From Paraphaeosphaeria minitans (taxonomy: Eukaryota > Ascomycota > Dothideomycetes > Pleosporales > Didymosphaeriaceae), in NCBI GenBank assembly GCA_015832175.1, contig WJXW01000006.1:2542001-2606000 (forward strand): a stretch of DNA of 64,000 nucleotides. The letters are read 5' to 3'. Shown here piece after piece: positions 32,383 to 44,400 of this stretch. Under the pieces are notes generated by a model that worked only from the letters and a program-made list of their open reading frames with translations, was not told where the DNA came from and did no database searches. Numbering within the stretch: position 1 is the stretch's first letter; each line of letters opens with the position of its first letter. A program made the position numbers and the translations under genes.

Positions 32383-35300
32383 AGCTTAATGTCCTTATAA
32401 GTTAACTACTTATAAAGTTATTATCTTGTTCTATCTAATATTGCTATAGTTAAGCTAATTGTCTTAAGAAAGACTGCGTTTTTATAATAGTTACCTATTT
32501 GTACTGCGCTAAGAAGAAATATACTTATTATCTTTCTTTTTTACACTCTTAGTGTACTAACTGCGTTAGATAGGGAAACTAGAAGTGCGAGCCTAAGGAG
32601 ATCCCCTTACTAGATTATTTAAAAATAGATGCTAAAATAGAAAGGTTAGAAAAGTTAGAGGCTAAAGAGGAGGCAAAGCTCTGTGTTAAGGAAGAGCTAG
32701 CTAAGGCAGCTCTCCTTCGCGCCTATTAGGCGTGAGAGAAAATAGCGCGCTTACACAATTAGTAAAAGAAATTACGTTAGAAAGAATAAGAGTTGTTTAA
32801 TTGTAGTATAAGTACTATAGATAAGTTAGAAGCGCTTAAGGCGCAGGAGGAGTTAGCGTAGGCTACTGCGTTAATAAATCCTAACGCGCTGTTAGGCGCT
32901 AAGGTAATTAACTAGTTTATTTTGTAGGCTAGCCCTTGTACTAGTGGTGATTCCTAGGTGCGTTCTAGTTGTTTCTGGTAGAATTCCTTGATCTTTTGCT
33001 AATAGTTTCTTAGATTATTTTTTAGTTCCTAGGTGTTTTTGCTATGTGGGTAACCTTTTCACTTAACAAGGTACGTGTTGTTATGCTGATTGTATTCTAG
33101 AATTCTTTTAACCTTAAATTTATTTTCTTCTTTAGTCTGGTAGTAGAAGGTGGTTTTAACTAGTGTATTAGGGTCTGCTGGTTTTAGTAGTAATATGTGG
33201 AATACTAGGTGTATCTTTGTATCTGGCGGTAGTTCTAACTTATAGTTTACTAGTAATATTTACTTAGAAATGTAAAATAGTTTAACCTTAATGTAATTTA
33301 GTTTCTTGTGTTTCTTCTTCTAAGTTTAAAGGTTCTTTATAAGCAGATATACTTTATCCCTCTTCTTTAGCTAAGGTGTTATTTTTTATTTTTAGTTTTA
33401 GTATAAAATTAATTGCTACTAAGCTTTCTTAAGATTCTCTTAGAGTTATTAGTGTATTTTCTTTATATTTTCTACTATATCTATGGCTTCTTTTGCTGTA
33501 ATTATTGTAGGAAATTGTTAATTAAAGAGATGTAGGTGTTTTCTATAGTTTGCATAGAATGGTGTATGTCCTAATACTACTAATACTTTGTTATTATAGG
33601 CTAACTGTGCTATAGGTAGTAATAAAACCTAGTTATTCTTCTAACTGTTGCAGTAGATGCGTAGGTACGTTTCTATAGTTTAGTTCGTACGTTCTGTCTG
33701 TCTGTCCGTTTGTAGATAGTAAGCCGTTAATAGCTTTTGTTTCGTTCTAAGTAGTGCTATAAGCGTTATCTAATAATTTAACGTAAAGAGCTTGTCTCTG
33801 TTGCTAATAATTATTTTTGGGATTCTGTAGTGTCTAACTAGTTAGTCTAGGATAAGAAAAGCGAGTTTCTTTGCTGTTATTCTTTTAAGGCATAGAATAA
33901 GCTTAACATACTTAGTTAGTTAGTAGACTATTACTAGTATACTGTTGTATTTGATTCCTATTATTAGATCCTTAGAGTTTAGAATTCCTGTAACAAAATC
34001 CATAGCAATATCTTTTTATAGTGCTGTTAGTATTCTAATTGCTTATATTTCTTTATATTTGAGATATGTGCTGTGTTTATTTCTCTAGCATTCTGTATAT
34101 TTGCAGATGTAAGCTGTTACAGCTTCCTTAATTCCTTTAAAGGTGTAATTCCTTTAGATAAGTTCTATTATCTTTATGATGCCTAGGTGTCCGTATATAG
34201 GGTTATTGTGGTATTATTAGATGATCTTAGTCTATAGGTGTTCTGGAACTTCTTAGTTAATTACTAAAAGTTAATTTAGTTTTACTATTAGTTCTAGAGA
34301 TCTATTTTTAGCTTTGTGAAGGATTGCGGAGAAGGTTTTTGCCTTTTCTCCTACTAGATTACTTTATTAGCTGAGAGCGTCTGCTCTGCCATTTTCTTTC
34401 CCAGCTATATAGATGATTTTGAACTTGTACTGCCTAGTAGTCTGTGACTATTTTTGTTATCTTAGCGTAAGTTCTTTTGTCGTTGTGAACCTTAGAAGGT
34501 TCTTATAATTTGTGTAGATTTCTAGCGTTAAGTAACTAAGTGTGTAAATCCTCTAGTGCTTTAAGGCTTTAATAATAGCGTAGAGTTCTTTATTGTGTAT
34601 GTTGTATTGTGTTTCGGCGTTATTGAATTTGCATAAGTAATAGGCAATTAGGTGCTATTTGCTATTACGTTCTTGTTTAGCGTAGGCGCCTAGCGTAAGA
34701 TTGCTAGCGTTTGTTTTAAAGCGTAGTAGTTTATTACTTCTAAAATAAATAAGGATAAGTTCTATAATACATACTATCTTAAGGAGTTGGAATGATATTC
34801 TGCACTTGTCTGTCTATTTAAAGGGTACGTCCTTTTTTATAAGATTTATTAAGGGTATTATGACCTTTGCGTAATCTTAGATAAATTATTAGTTAAATCT
34901 ATAAAATTCTAAGAATTCTTAGATGTTCTTAGCTGTCTTTAGTATTAGCTAGTTCTTAATGTATTTAACTTTACTTAGTGCCATCTTGATTCCTTCTGTA
35001 GTAATAATGTGTCCTAGGAATTTAAGTTATTTAACGTTAAACTTGCATTTCTTAAGTTTAATACAAAGGTATGCTTTGTCTAGTGCTTCTAGTACTGTCT
35101 GTACATGCTTAGTGTGGTCTGATTTATTTTTAGAAAAGACGAGGATATTGTCTATATACGCGATAACAAATATGTCCAGATATTTACAGAGTATATTGTT
35201 AATAAGTGCTATAAAAGCTGCTAGTGCATTTGTGAGTTTAAATAGTATAACCTTATACTTAAATAGTCTGTAGCGTAATTAAAACGCTGTTTTTTATTCT

Positions 35301-38171
35301 TTACCTTTCTTGATTTGTATAAGGTGGTAACTGTTTTTTAGATCTATTATTGTAAATATCTTAGCTTGAGATAGTTAATCTCGTAGCTCTGTAATGTTTA
35401 GTAGTGGATATTAGTTCTTTATTATTATGTTATTAAGTTGTTAGTAGTTAACGCATAGTCTGTCTAATCTATCTTTTTTCTTAATAAATATGAAAGGGCT
35501 TGCTGCTAGTAACTTTAATAGTTATATATATCCTTTCTTAAGGTTTGTCTTAATAAAATTACGTTTTTTAAGGAGTTCTTCTCTTATCTTACTATATAGT
35601 GGTTTAAAGGGTGGCGTCTTCCCTTCTTCTAGGTCTATTGTAAGATCCTAGGGTTAATGTTTTAGTAGGTTTGCTTTTCCTTCCTTCTCTGTAAATATGT
35701 GTGTCTATTTCCTGTACTCTCTTAGTAAGGTGAGGGGTGTGCTATTGTCCTCCTTCTTACGCTTTTTAACCTAGTAGTTCCTACTAGCGTTTGCCAAGGT
35801 GTGCTTCTGTTTTTTAACTATCTATTGTGGTATTATGTTATTAATAACTCTCTTATCTACTATTATTTTTAGTTAATGCGTAGGCTTTGCTTATAATATA
35901 TAATTGCAGCGTTTAAACAATATTTTCTTTGTGCCCTAGTTAATCTGTAGGTTGTGTATTGTTAACTAAGGTAATCCTAAGACTAACTTATACTTGGATC
36001 CTAGTAAGATATTTAAGGTAAGTTCCTCTCTATGTTCTTGGACTGTTATTGTGGTGGTGACCTCTTAGTATATTTAAGGTGTCTTAGGCATTAGGAATCT
36101 ATTCGCGACATGGATAATGTAGGGTATTTTTTTCTCTAATATTATAAGTCCTGCTTGTCTTACTATTTAATAAGATATAAAGTTCCTTCCTACTCCTAAG
36201 TTTATAAGAGCTTAAGCCCGTATTTCTTTAAGCTGTACTAGTAGCTTAATTAATGCTGTGCTTACTGTAGTATTTAATTTAATAAAGGCGTTTTCTTATC
36301 TAAGTTTAGGCCTAAAAAAGACATCTGTTCGTGTAGGTTGTAGTTAAGTTCTAGTGCCTAGTATGCGTTTTTAAGCATCCGCTTCTATTGTTGTTCTTAA
36401 GTACGTAGCTTATATAGATTATCTTCTTCTTTTTCCTATAAGGATGTTCTTCTGTTTTTCCTCCTGTAGTCTTTACTATTTCTGTGTACTAGTTGAATTA
36501 GTAGCTCTATTATTGCTTCTTACGTAGGGCAGTTTACAAAGCTGTCTAAACATTTAGCTATATAGTGGTATTTGCAGTCTTGGTTTAGACACGTGTACTA
36601 GTATAGTTATATACAGTTTCTGTTAATAAGTATGTTGTAGTATTTGTTACCCTTTAGCGTGAGGTAAGGAAAGTATTTTACTTATTGTTTATTTTAGAGG
36701 TGTTTGTTGTAAGCTGCGATAGGGTAGTCTGTCTATATTTATCTGCAGCGTAGTTTCCTTTTAGGTTATTTCTTATTTTTCTTTTTCTCTGTCTTATGTT
36801 GTGCGTATGTTGGTTCTTTGTAATGCGTCCACATATAGAATTAGTGTGTAGGATTTTAGTGGTCTAGGTAGTACTTTAGTACGTAGTCTAACTTCTTATT
36901 TTTATAGGGTTGTATTCCTTTTGGTGCTTAGTGGGGTTCTATGTAGTCCTAAATATTTAGTTTGTACTTAGGTAACATAGGGTTGTCTTCTTCCTGCCTA
37001 CTTTGTGGGTGAGAAGTAGGAGATCTTGGTATCTCTTCTACGTCTTTTGCGTTGTGGTATACGTTGGAGTTGTCTTCTGGATTTTTATATAGTTGTAAGT
37101 TAGGTAAATCTAATCGCTTATTTTGCTCTAGTGTGACGCGTTAGTAACTAAATAGCGTTGTAATAACTTCCTATTTCTTATTAGGTTCTTAGTCCTTAAT
37201 AGTTAGTACATTTAACTTAGTTTAATAGACTTTGTTCTTTAATCTATAGTTCCTAGCTATGTGGCCTAGTTTGCTATATGTAAAGTATTTACAGGTCTTA
37301 GTTATTAGTTATTAACTTCTATTAGAGACGCGTTTGTTAGGCTGCTTAGGGCCTATCCTTCCTCCTTTTCCTTTGCCTATGTAGTTAAACTGGACATCTT
37401 CTATTAGTTTATATTTCTAGTAGTTCCTTAGCTGTTGCTTTTAGACAATTCTAATGGGGTTCTTATAAACCACTTTTGCTAGTTGTCTAAAGCTTATTGC
37501 CCTAGGGTTTTAGTAGAGCTCCTGTTGCAGTGAAAACTATTCTCTGTTAATTCTAATAGTTTTTTTGTACAGTTCTTTAAGGTTAGCAATTTGTATACTA
37601 CTACGCAGGAGTTCCTTACGTAGTTTCTATTTAAGTCTTTGTTTGTACATGTCCTAAAGAGATTTATTATCCTAGTTAAGTTACACAGCGTACCTGCGAA
37701 ACTTAGCTATATACTTAGCTGCTAATTATTTTTAAGTTATAGTCTAAATCTTTGCTTTTGTAATAGAGTTCTTGTTAGCGATCCTAAAGAGTTATTTAAG
37801 GTATTTCTTAAAGTTGTTATAATCTTTAATAATATTAACTATATTAGTGTGCTTATTTGCGTAATTGTTATTATTATTATTGTGGTTTATTCCTAGGTAC
37901 TTTTTGAGGTAAAGATAGATCTATAATCCTGTATCTCTTCGCATATATATTACTACGAAGATAACCTTTTTTTTGTCTTTAAGGGGTTTGTTTAAGTTAA
38001 AGAAGTAGAGGTCTAACTAGAGAATCTAGACGTTAGTTTAAGATTGTTTACTAAAGTAGAGATTAGGTTTATGCGCCTTACTACTATCCTTTATAGGAGT
38101 AATCTTGGCGGCACTTAAAGCTATAGAAGAGGTAGGAGTTTGTAAAGTACTTATGTTAAGGGTGTTTAAGA

Positions 38172-38627
38172 TGTTAAATCTAAGAGGGTAGCTAGTCCTA
38201 AAGGGTTAAGGTTAGTTCTTAGGTAGGAGTACTTATAGAAGGTGGAAGGTCTTGTTAATATAATAGTATTTTGCGAAGTGTAATAAGTTAATAATTTAGT
38301 TTGCTAGAATTTAAACGATAGATTAATAAACAGATTAAACATAAGTATAAGAAGCTTATTCTTGCGTTCCTATATACTGAGTAGTCCCACACGTCCTAGA
38401 ATCCCATATGTCCTAGAGTCCTATACGTCCTAGAGTCCTATACGTCCTAGAGTCCTGTGCGGGCGAGTTCTACGCGTCCTAGAGTTCCCGTACGGACAAG
38501 GCCCGTGCGGTCCTTAGGACCTTTGGGACCTGTGACCTGTTATCTAACTGCTTAGTCAGCTGACTCCGGCGGACTAGTGGTCTAATAAGCTCGCGCCCCG
38601 CTGCTCGCGCGCGGCCGGATCCTAACA
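38172..38627 (-). repeat. Gypsy-1 right LTR (5' LTR of element)
   Basis: 456 bp, TGTTAAATC...CCTAACA, with TGTTA/TAACA inverted termini. Its last ~70 bp are GC-rich and contain many CpG sites that are TpA in the left LTR. Confidence 0.9.
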
Positions 38628-39899
38628 TAACGCTACTAATGTTCTTACTATTTCTCTTATAACTCTTTACTAAACCTCTTTTAATACTAACTTACACCTT
38701 AACACTAACTTATACCTTAATACTAACTTACACCTTAACACTAACTTATACTTTAATATATAGCCCGTAAGCTCTTCTAGAAGCATTTAGATTACTACCC
38801 TAACTATTATTTTGTTAAATAGGTCTTACGCCGCAACCTCTATCTAGAGTTCTATTGCTATAACTACCTTTGTCTAGAATCCGTCTAGTACGACTAGCTA
38901 CACAATAGCTAATAACTGCGTCTATAATTATATATATATAATATACAGTATCTACTCCTTTGTAACCTATACCTACCTTAGAGGTATTAGACTAAGTATT
39001 AGTCTTTAATAGCCCTGTGACTTCTAGTAATAATAAATTTAATAATAAAGCTATTACTACTAAGGATTTTGTAATTGCTAATAATTAAGTAAATTAGTGG
39101 AATAATCTTACTTACCTACCTATAGATCTAATAGCCCTAAACTTCCTATAAGAGCCTACGCTTCTTCTAGAAGAAAGTGTATATATATCTAAGTTCTATA
39201 CTAAACTTAAATAGATATAATTAACTATCTATCTTACTTGCAACTGTAGGTGGTTCTATCTAGATATTATTTAAGGGGAATGTGTAGACTATTAGAAAAA
39301 TTAAAATAAATTTAGTAGCGCTATTTTTATACTACTTTATAGAGCTAAAAATAATATAGATCCTAGCCTATTACCTCTATTATTACTATCCTTTACTAAT
39401 ATAGAGGAATGCCTACTTACACGTGTTTAAGTTACAATAGAGGTTTATCCGTATTAGGGCGCCTAATACTACTATAAAAGTTATATCTACAATCTTATAG
39501 TTAATACTATAATACCTTTCACTTAACTTCCTTATTTACTATAATAAGTAGAGATTATTATTCTAAAGCCTACCTAGGTAGATAGCAATAATCCTAATTA
39601 AGTTAACTAGTAATTTTAAAAAGACTACTAAGTGCAGTAATATATAGTGTAAAGGTGGTTATTATTCCTAATTATAAACTACTTAGGATACTATAATATT
39701 ATTCTTAATTATAATACGCTTATATTACTTCCTCTTAATAGTTTTATAGAGTGGGACTTAGAGGTTATTTAGTCTCTACCTAACACCTCTATAAGTTCTT
39801 CTAGTACTAATACCTCGCCTAATACTAGTATCTAGACTAGATCTACCGCTACGCACTTATCCGCATCTACTATAATATATATTTATAAGAGTAAGTATA
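38628..39899. repeat. RIP-degraded repeat upstream of the Helitron fragment
   Basis: AT-rich sequence with a plus-strand frame interrupted mainly by TAG/TAA. It may be the N-terminal extension or 5' region of the Helitron gene; no other class was recognised. Confidence 0.4.
38683..38754. repeat. Four tandem copies of an 18-bp repeat
   Basis: Four exact-length 18-bp units alternate between AATACTAACTTACACCTT and AACACTAACTTATACCTT, differing only by C/T transitions. It lies just outside the Gypsy-1 right LTR. Confidence 0.85.
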
Positions 39900-40855
39900 A
39901 TAGAGAAGAATATACTAGCTAATTATAGTAAGATAAAGAGACTTTAAATAATACTAACTATAAAACTCCTAAGGTATCTACTGTCCCTAATCTTAGAGTA
40001 GACACTTTAGAGTTTAAGGCTCTTTACGCTTAAATATAATCTTATACAAACATAGTATATCTCTCTATAGGTATAGTACAAGCTACACCTATTAGTGAAT
40101 TTATCTAAAGTAAATACTATCTTAGTCTAGCTTTTCTATCCCTATACTTTACTAGTATAGCAGACTTTAACAAACTTCGCCTACAAACTATAGACCTTAT
40201 TACCTATATATAGTTTATTCTTTGCTATAAAGATAGAAGATTTATAAGACACTCTTAATTTTAATTTACTACTTTTAACACTATTATACGCTAGTTCTCT
40301 ACTACCTGTGCTAGTTTTAAAGTAAGGTATAGTGCAAATAGCAACCCTATATAAGCTAAGAATATCTATACTATATTCTCTACACGTAATAGAGGATAGT
40401 CCCTTATTAGCTCTATTGTTCGCATGGGAGCTTAAATACAAGGAACTAGGCTATATTAGGAACTAGAAAGAAAGAAGCTTAATACTACAGTACGTAGTAA
40501 GCGTACTATCTATTACCTAATACTATACTAATACCTCCTAGATTTAGCAACTAAAAAGCCCTACTCTCTTTCTAACCTTTTTTACTGCTAATAACTTTTA
40601 GTATAACCTATTTTAATTTATGCTATAATTTAATAAGTGGCGCCTTACTTCTACTATTATACAACAATAACTAGCCTATAACTTTATAAAAGACTACCCA
40701 CATATTATTGCTTTTTACTTCTACTGCCGCTTTTAGTTATTTAAGAAACACGTCCTTATACCCCTACTTAATATATAAGACTTATAGGATTAATATAAGT
40801 GGTAGGGTGGTAGGAGCACTTTAATGTTAAGTGACATAATAAATAAAAATTAAGG
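39900..40855 (+). pseudogene. Helitron Rep/helicase N-terminal region (Helitron_like_N), RIP-degraded fragment
   Basis: The plus strand reads ISEFI*SKYYLSLAFLSLYFTSIADF, then YKDRRFIRHS near 40,220-40,250, ISSIVRMGA*I*GTRLY*ELERKKL near 40,400-40,475, and, after a one-base frame change, FFTANNF*YNLF near 40,580-40,620, PHIIAFYFYCRF and LLNI*DL*D*YKW*GGRS near 40,690-40,815. These blocks match in order the helicase-like N-terminal domain of Helitron RepHel proteins (LSLAFPxLYP, YKDGRFxxHPRF, SAADxxWxxLYR, NPHIxAFxFYxRF, WQGRGSPHxH). Stops are almost all TAA/TAG at expected Gln codons or at Trp. The fragment ends before the HUH motif and helicase; the remainder is missing, replaced by the neighbouring gypsy fragment. 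Confidence 0.75.
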
Positions 40856-40887
40856 GTAATGTTATATATTAAAGTAACATTAAAGTG
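40817..40887. repeat. 13-bp perfect inverted repeat, 71 bp overall
   Basis: CACTTTAATGTTA at 40817-40829 and its exact complement TAACATTAAAGTG at 40875-40887 enclose 45 bp. It sits at the junction between the Helitron fragment and the truncated gypsy copy. It may be the termini of a tiny non-autonomous element or a structured end. Confidence 0.7.
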
Positions 40888-40904
40888 AGTTTTTCATCAT
40901 GAGC

Positions 40905-41433
40905 CTATCTAATAAACTTTACGTGAATTAGCATTATATTTTAAGCGCTTAACTTATAAGGATATTAAGCTTAGAGGAGGAGAATAATATTAGAATCTAG
41001 CTACATATAAGTAGTAGGGTATAAGCTTATTATACTTCTAGACTACTAGTCCGCTGGAATTAGCTAACTAAGCAGTTAGGTAATACGTTATAGGTCCTAT
41101 AGGTCCTAGGAACTACACAGGCCTCACCTATACAGGAACTCTAGGACACATAGGACTTACCTACATAGGACTCTAGGACGTATAGGACTCTAGGATATAT
41201 AGGATTCTAGAACACGTAGGATTACTTCGTATGTAGAAACGTAAGAATAAGCTTCTTATACTTATATTCAATCTATTTATTAATCTATTATTTATATTCT
41301 AGCAGACTATATTACTAACTTATTATACTTTATAAAATACTATTATATTAATAAGACCTTCCACCTTTGTAAGTACTCCTACCTAAGAACTAACCTTAAC
41401 CCTTTAGGACTAGCTACTCTCTTGGATTTAATA
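40905..41433 (+). mobile_element. 5'-truncated Gypsy-1-family copy: internal 3' end, polypurine tract and LTR
   Basis: Sequence from about 40,905 matches the inverted interior end of Gypsy-1 (AACTTATAAGGA.ATTAAGCTTAGAGG), followed by the polypurine tract AGAGGAGGAGAATAA and a 446-bp LTR at 40,988-41,433 (TATTAGAATC...GGATTTAATA). It is in plus orientation, opposite to Gypsy-1. Everything 5' of the last ~80 internal bases is missing. TGTTA and TAACA termini are changed to TATTA and TAATA. Confidence 0.85.
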
Positions 41434-44400
41434 ATAAGTAGCTCCTTATTATAAATAGTGTAGTTCTACTAGGTTAGTGTTAGGGCTATAGAGTAGTAAG
41501 CTATAGTGTGCTAGATCCCCTTAATATATTAGAAGAGGTAGGCCCTAGTAGCGCCGCCTAAGTAGTTTACCTCTACTAGCGTGTCGCGCTCTAGGTTCTA
41601 GAGCGCTAGGATAGGACCCTATATAAATATTCCTTTTAGGGCCTAAAAGTCCTCTTATTCTCTAGGGCCCTATTAGAATAGAACCCCTTTATTAGTAAGG
41701 ATATATAGAGGTGAAGCCTACTTAAAGAATTAGAAAAAAAAGTTATAATAGAAGTTAGTAAAGCTAATAAAATAGTAGACTACACGCACTATAAAAAGGG
41801 CTTTCTATTAATTAATTTCTTATATCTTTACTAAATTAGGGTGAATAGCCTTACCTACTATAATAAAATACTCTAGATACTAGACCTCTATTATCGCGAA
41901 TTTATATTTCCCTAGGTCCATATATAGTCTAGCTTGCTATAGGAGTTCTAGCACTTATTATATATAGTCCTAGTATTAGCGTAGGGGCCCTATTATATAG
42001 ATAAGAATATTATCTAGGTAAGCGCAATATATATTACCTAAGGTATCCTTTTCAGCGCTATTAATATAGCGCTAAAATATAGTAGGTACCCTAGTAAGTC
42101 TAAATAGAACTACTAACTACTTAAAGAAATTAAATTAGATATAAAATATAGTATAGTATTCTTTCTCTTCTATAACTTGTACCTTATAGAAGGTAGCGTA
42201 GATATTTATCTTTATAAACTAAGTAGTCTAGAAGAGGGTGCGCAGTGTCTCTTTAATAAATAGAAAGAGGTACTAGTCTAGCTTAGAAATTATATTAATT
42301 TCCTAATAGTTAACGTAAAGACGCTACTTCCCCCTAGACTTTAGGGCTAGAAGGACTAGAGCCCCTACTAAAAAGGAGCTAACTTATATCTAGCCCTTAT
42401 TTATAAGTTTTATAAGTTAGCGTTAGAGTTCTGCTAGCTAATCTCTTAACGTACTATATAGTAGGTTCTAGGGCAGCCTTAGAAAGAAGCTACTTAGAGT
42501 TTTGTTAAAGTAAAACACTCACTTCCGTGATTCTTTCTGGATCCACTGATTCATATCACGGGATTCTTGCCAAGAGGCTCGTTTCTTTTGTATATAGTCT
42601 GCCCTTTCGGCATCCTTTCCTACAATCAGCTATTTGTATTCTTTACAACTCTGCTCCTGAATATCCTGTGATAGTTCGAGCCCTTTTTACCACAATAAGT
42701 TTACTTTAGGTAGATATAGTAGTTTAATGTACTCTAGTATAGTAAAAGGCTAAACGCCTTAGTTTTATTAAAAATAGCGGCGTACTCTACTAGTTCTAAG
42801 GGGAGAGTTCTGCTATTTTTAGTAAAACCTAGCCCTACTATATTATAGGGGGGTAGGAGTCCTACTATATAAATAAGCGTTAACATAAGTATCTTGGTAT
42901 TATTCTAAAGTAAAGTTGAAGTTACCCTATCCTAGTCTTTATCTAGAGTATTAATGGGCGTTGTGTTATCTTTCTTAACTATAAGTGTAGTAAGGAGGCC
43001 CTACCTTTCTACTACTTAGGTATTAAAGGTAATAAGGCCCCTAGCTGCCCTAATTATAATTTTACTACTATAGATATCTACTACTGCTTTAGACTTAGCT
43101 AGCTAGGTGGCTCCTAGAATTATATTCTAGTAGAGATTAGGGATTATATAGGCGTAAAGGGTCTATTACTATTTAAATATATTATATAGTACTACTACTA
43201 TGTCTGTATAGAGCTTTGTAGTAATAACCTAGCAGCCTATTTTAGTTCTTAGGCCTAGATTATAATGCACTGTAATAAGAGTAAATCTACTAGTCTGTAG
43301 TTAATTACTATAAAATATTTACACTTTATATTAATTAGGGCCTCTATATACTATATACTGTTAAGGAATACGTAAAGGGTAGAGATAGGCCTATTTATAC
43401 TTATTCTAGCTCTAGCCACTTTAACTATTACAGCTCGCCCTAATTATACCTTTATTAATACTATTGCGTAAAGTCCCTATATTAGCGCTAGACTAAGGGC
43501 TACTCTTTTCCTAACTAGATACTTACCTTACTATACTAAGATTAAGTTATAATTGCCTAGAGTAAAACTATATTAAGGTAGGCTCTAGCTATATAGTTAG
43601 GTTTACTGTAGTAAGTGTACACGCCTATGTTCTAGTGTTACTAGAAAATATAGTTAGGTATTTAGTTTAGGCACTACTTACCTGCCTCTTTACTAGCTTA
43701 GGGCTAGGTTAAGGTTAACGCTACTATAGGGGTTATATAAACGTTACTATTACTATCTTTAAAAGGGGGCTAGCTACCTTTATAGAAAGTAGCTTAAATA
43801 GTAAGCTTATCTTCTAGGGCCTCTATTTTAAAGTCTACTATAATCTGTAAGAACCTAGCAATAGCTATGTTATAGTTCCCCTTAGGAATATTGTAGTTAA
43901 GGATAACTATATAGATATTACGCTAAATTACGTAGCGTAACTTATGTAGTTTCTTAGTGTTACTCTACTAGCTACTATCTACCTCTACTAAGGTTTGTTT
44001 AAAAGTAAATATAGAAGTTAGAGAAATTCTCCTTAGAGTTCTATTTAATATATTAAGGCGTGCCTTAGCCTTTTACTAGTCGTGTTTATTAGCGTATATA
44101 AAGGTAAAGTACTATATAAATATCTATAGATTAAACTAGCTGTCTACCCCTATAGCCTAGTAGAAGGCCGCTACTATGTCCTAAGGGCTATTATCTAGAT
44201 AGTTTTATATTAGTGCCTATTTTTTCTAGGGGAGCTAATAAACTGCTTATTAGCCTAGAACTTATAGTCTATTATAATAGGCCCTAAACTAGATCTTTAA
44301 GCCCCTAAACTTAGTTAAGTTTAAAAGTAGTTTATAGTATAAAGTTAACTAGTTAGCGCTAGTAAATAGAGATTCGCCCTTTATAGTAGAGGTAAACGGG

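Larger units (their letters stand above)
31911..38627 (-). mobile_element. Gypsy-1: full-length RIP-degraded Ty3/gypsy chromovirus
   Basis: Two 456-bp LTRs in direct orientation bound a 5.8-kb interior. Coding direction is minus. Reading the minus strand from right to left gives gag-like sequence, then a reverse transcriptase (around 35,130-35,190 it reads AYIDNILVFS, the YxDD box with one Asp changed), and a chromodomain near 33,000-33,120 (YLVK*KGYPHSKNT, with a stop at the Trp). Nearly all stops are explained by C-to-T or G-to-A transitions. The order RT before integrase/chromodomain is that of Ty3/gypsy chromoviruses. No intact reading frame remains. Exact target-site duplication is not visible (flanks AATAG and TAACG). 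Confidence 0.9.

Noticed and set aside
34959..35273. Plus-strand 104-codon frame in Gypsy-1
   Set aside because: It is antisense to the reverse-transcriptase region, and the same shadow recurs at 56,524-56,754 opposite the Gypsy-2 RT.
40181..40441. Minus-strand 86-codon frame
   Set aside because: It is antisense to the Helitron domain.
31369..40903. CTCATGATGAAA at 31,369 and its complement near 40,900 as TIRs of a 9.5-kb transposon
   Set aside because: A 12-bp match is expected by chance at this scale, similarity stops at once, and no target duplication is present.
42527..42709. 60-codon frame inside the MITE
   Set aside because: MITEs are non-coding and the peptide has no recognisable feature; it runs through the right inverted end.
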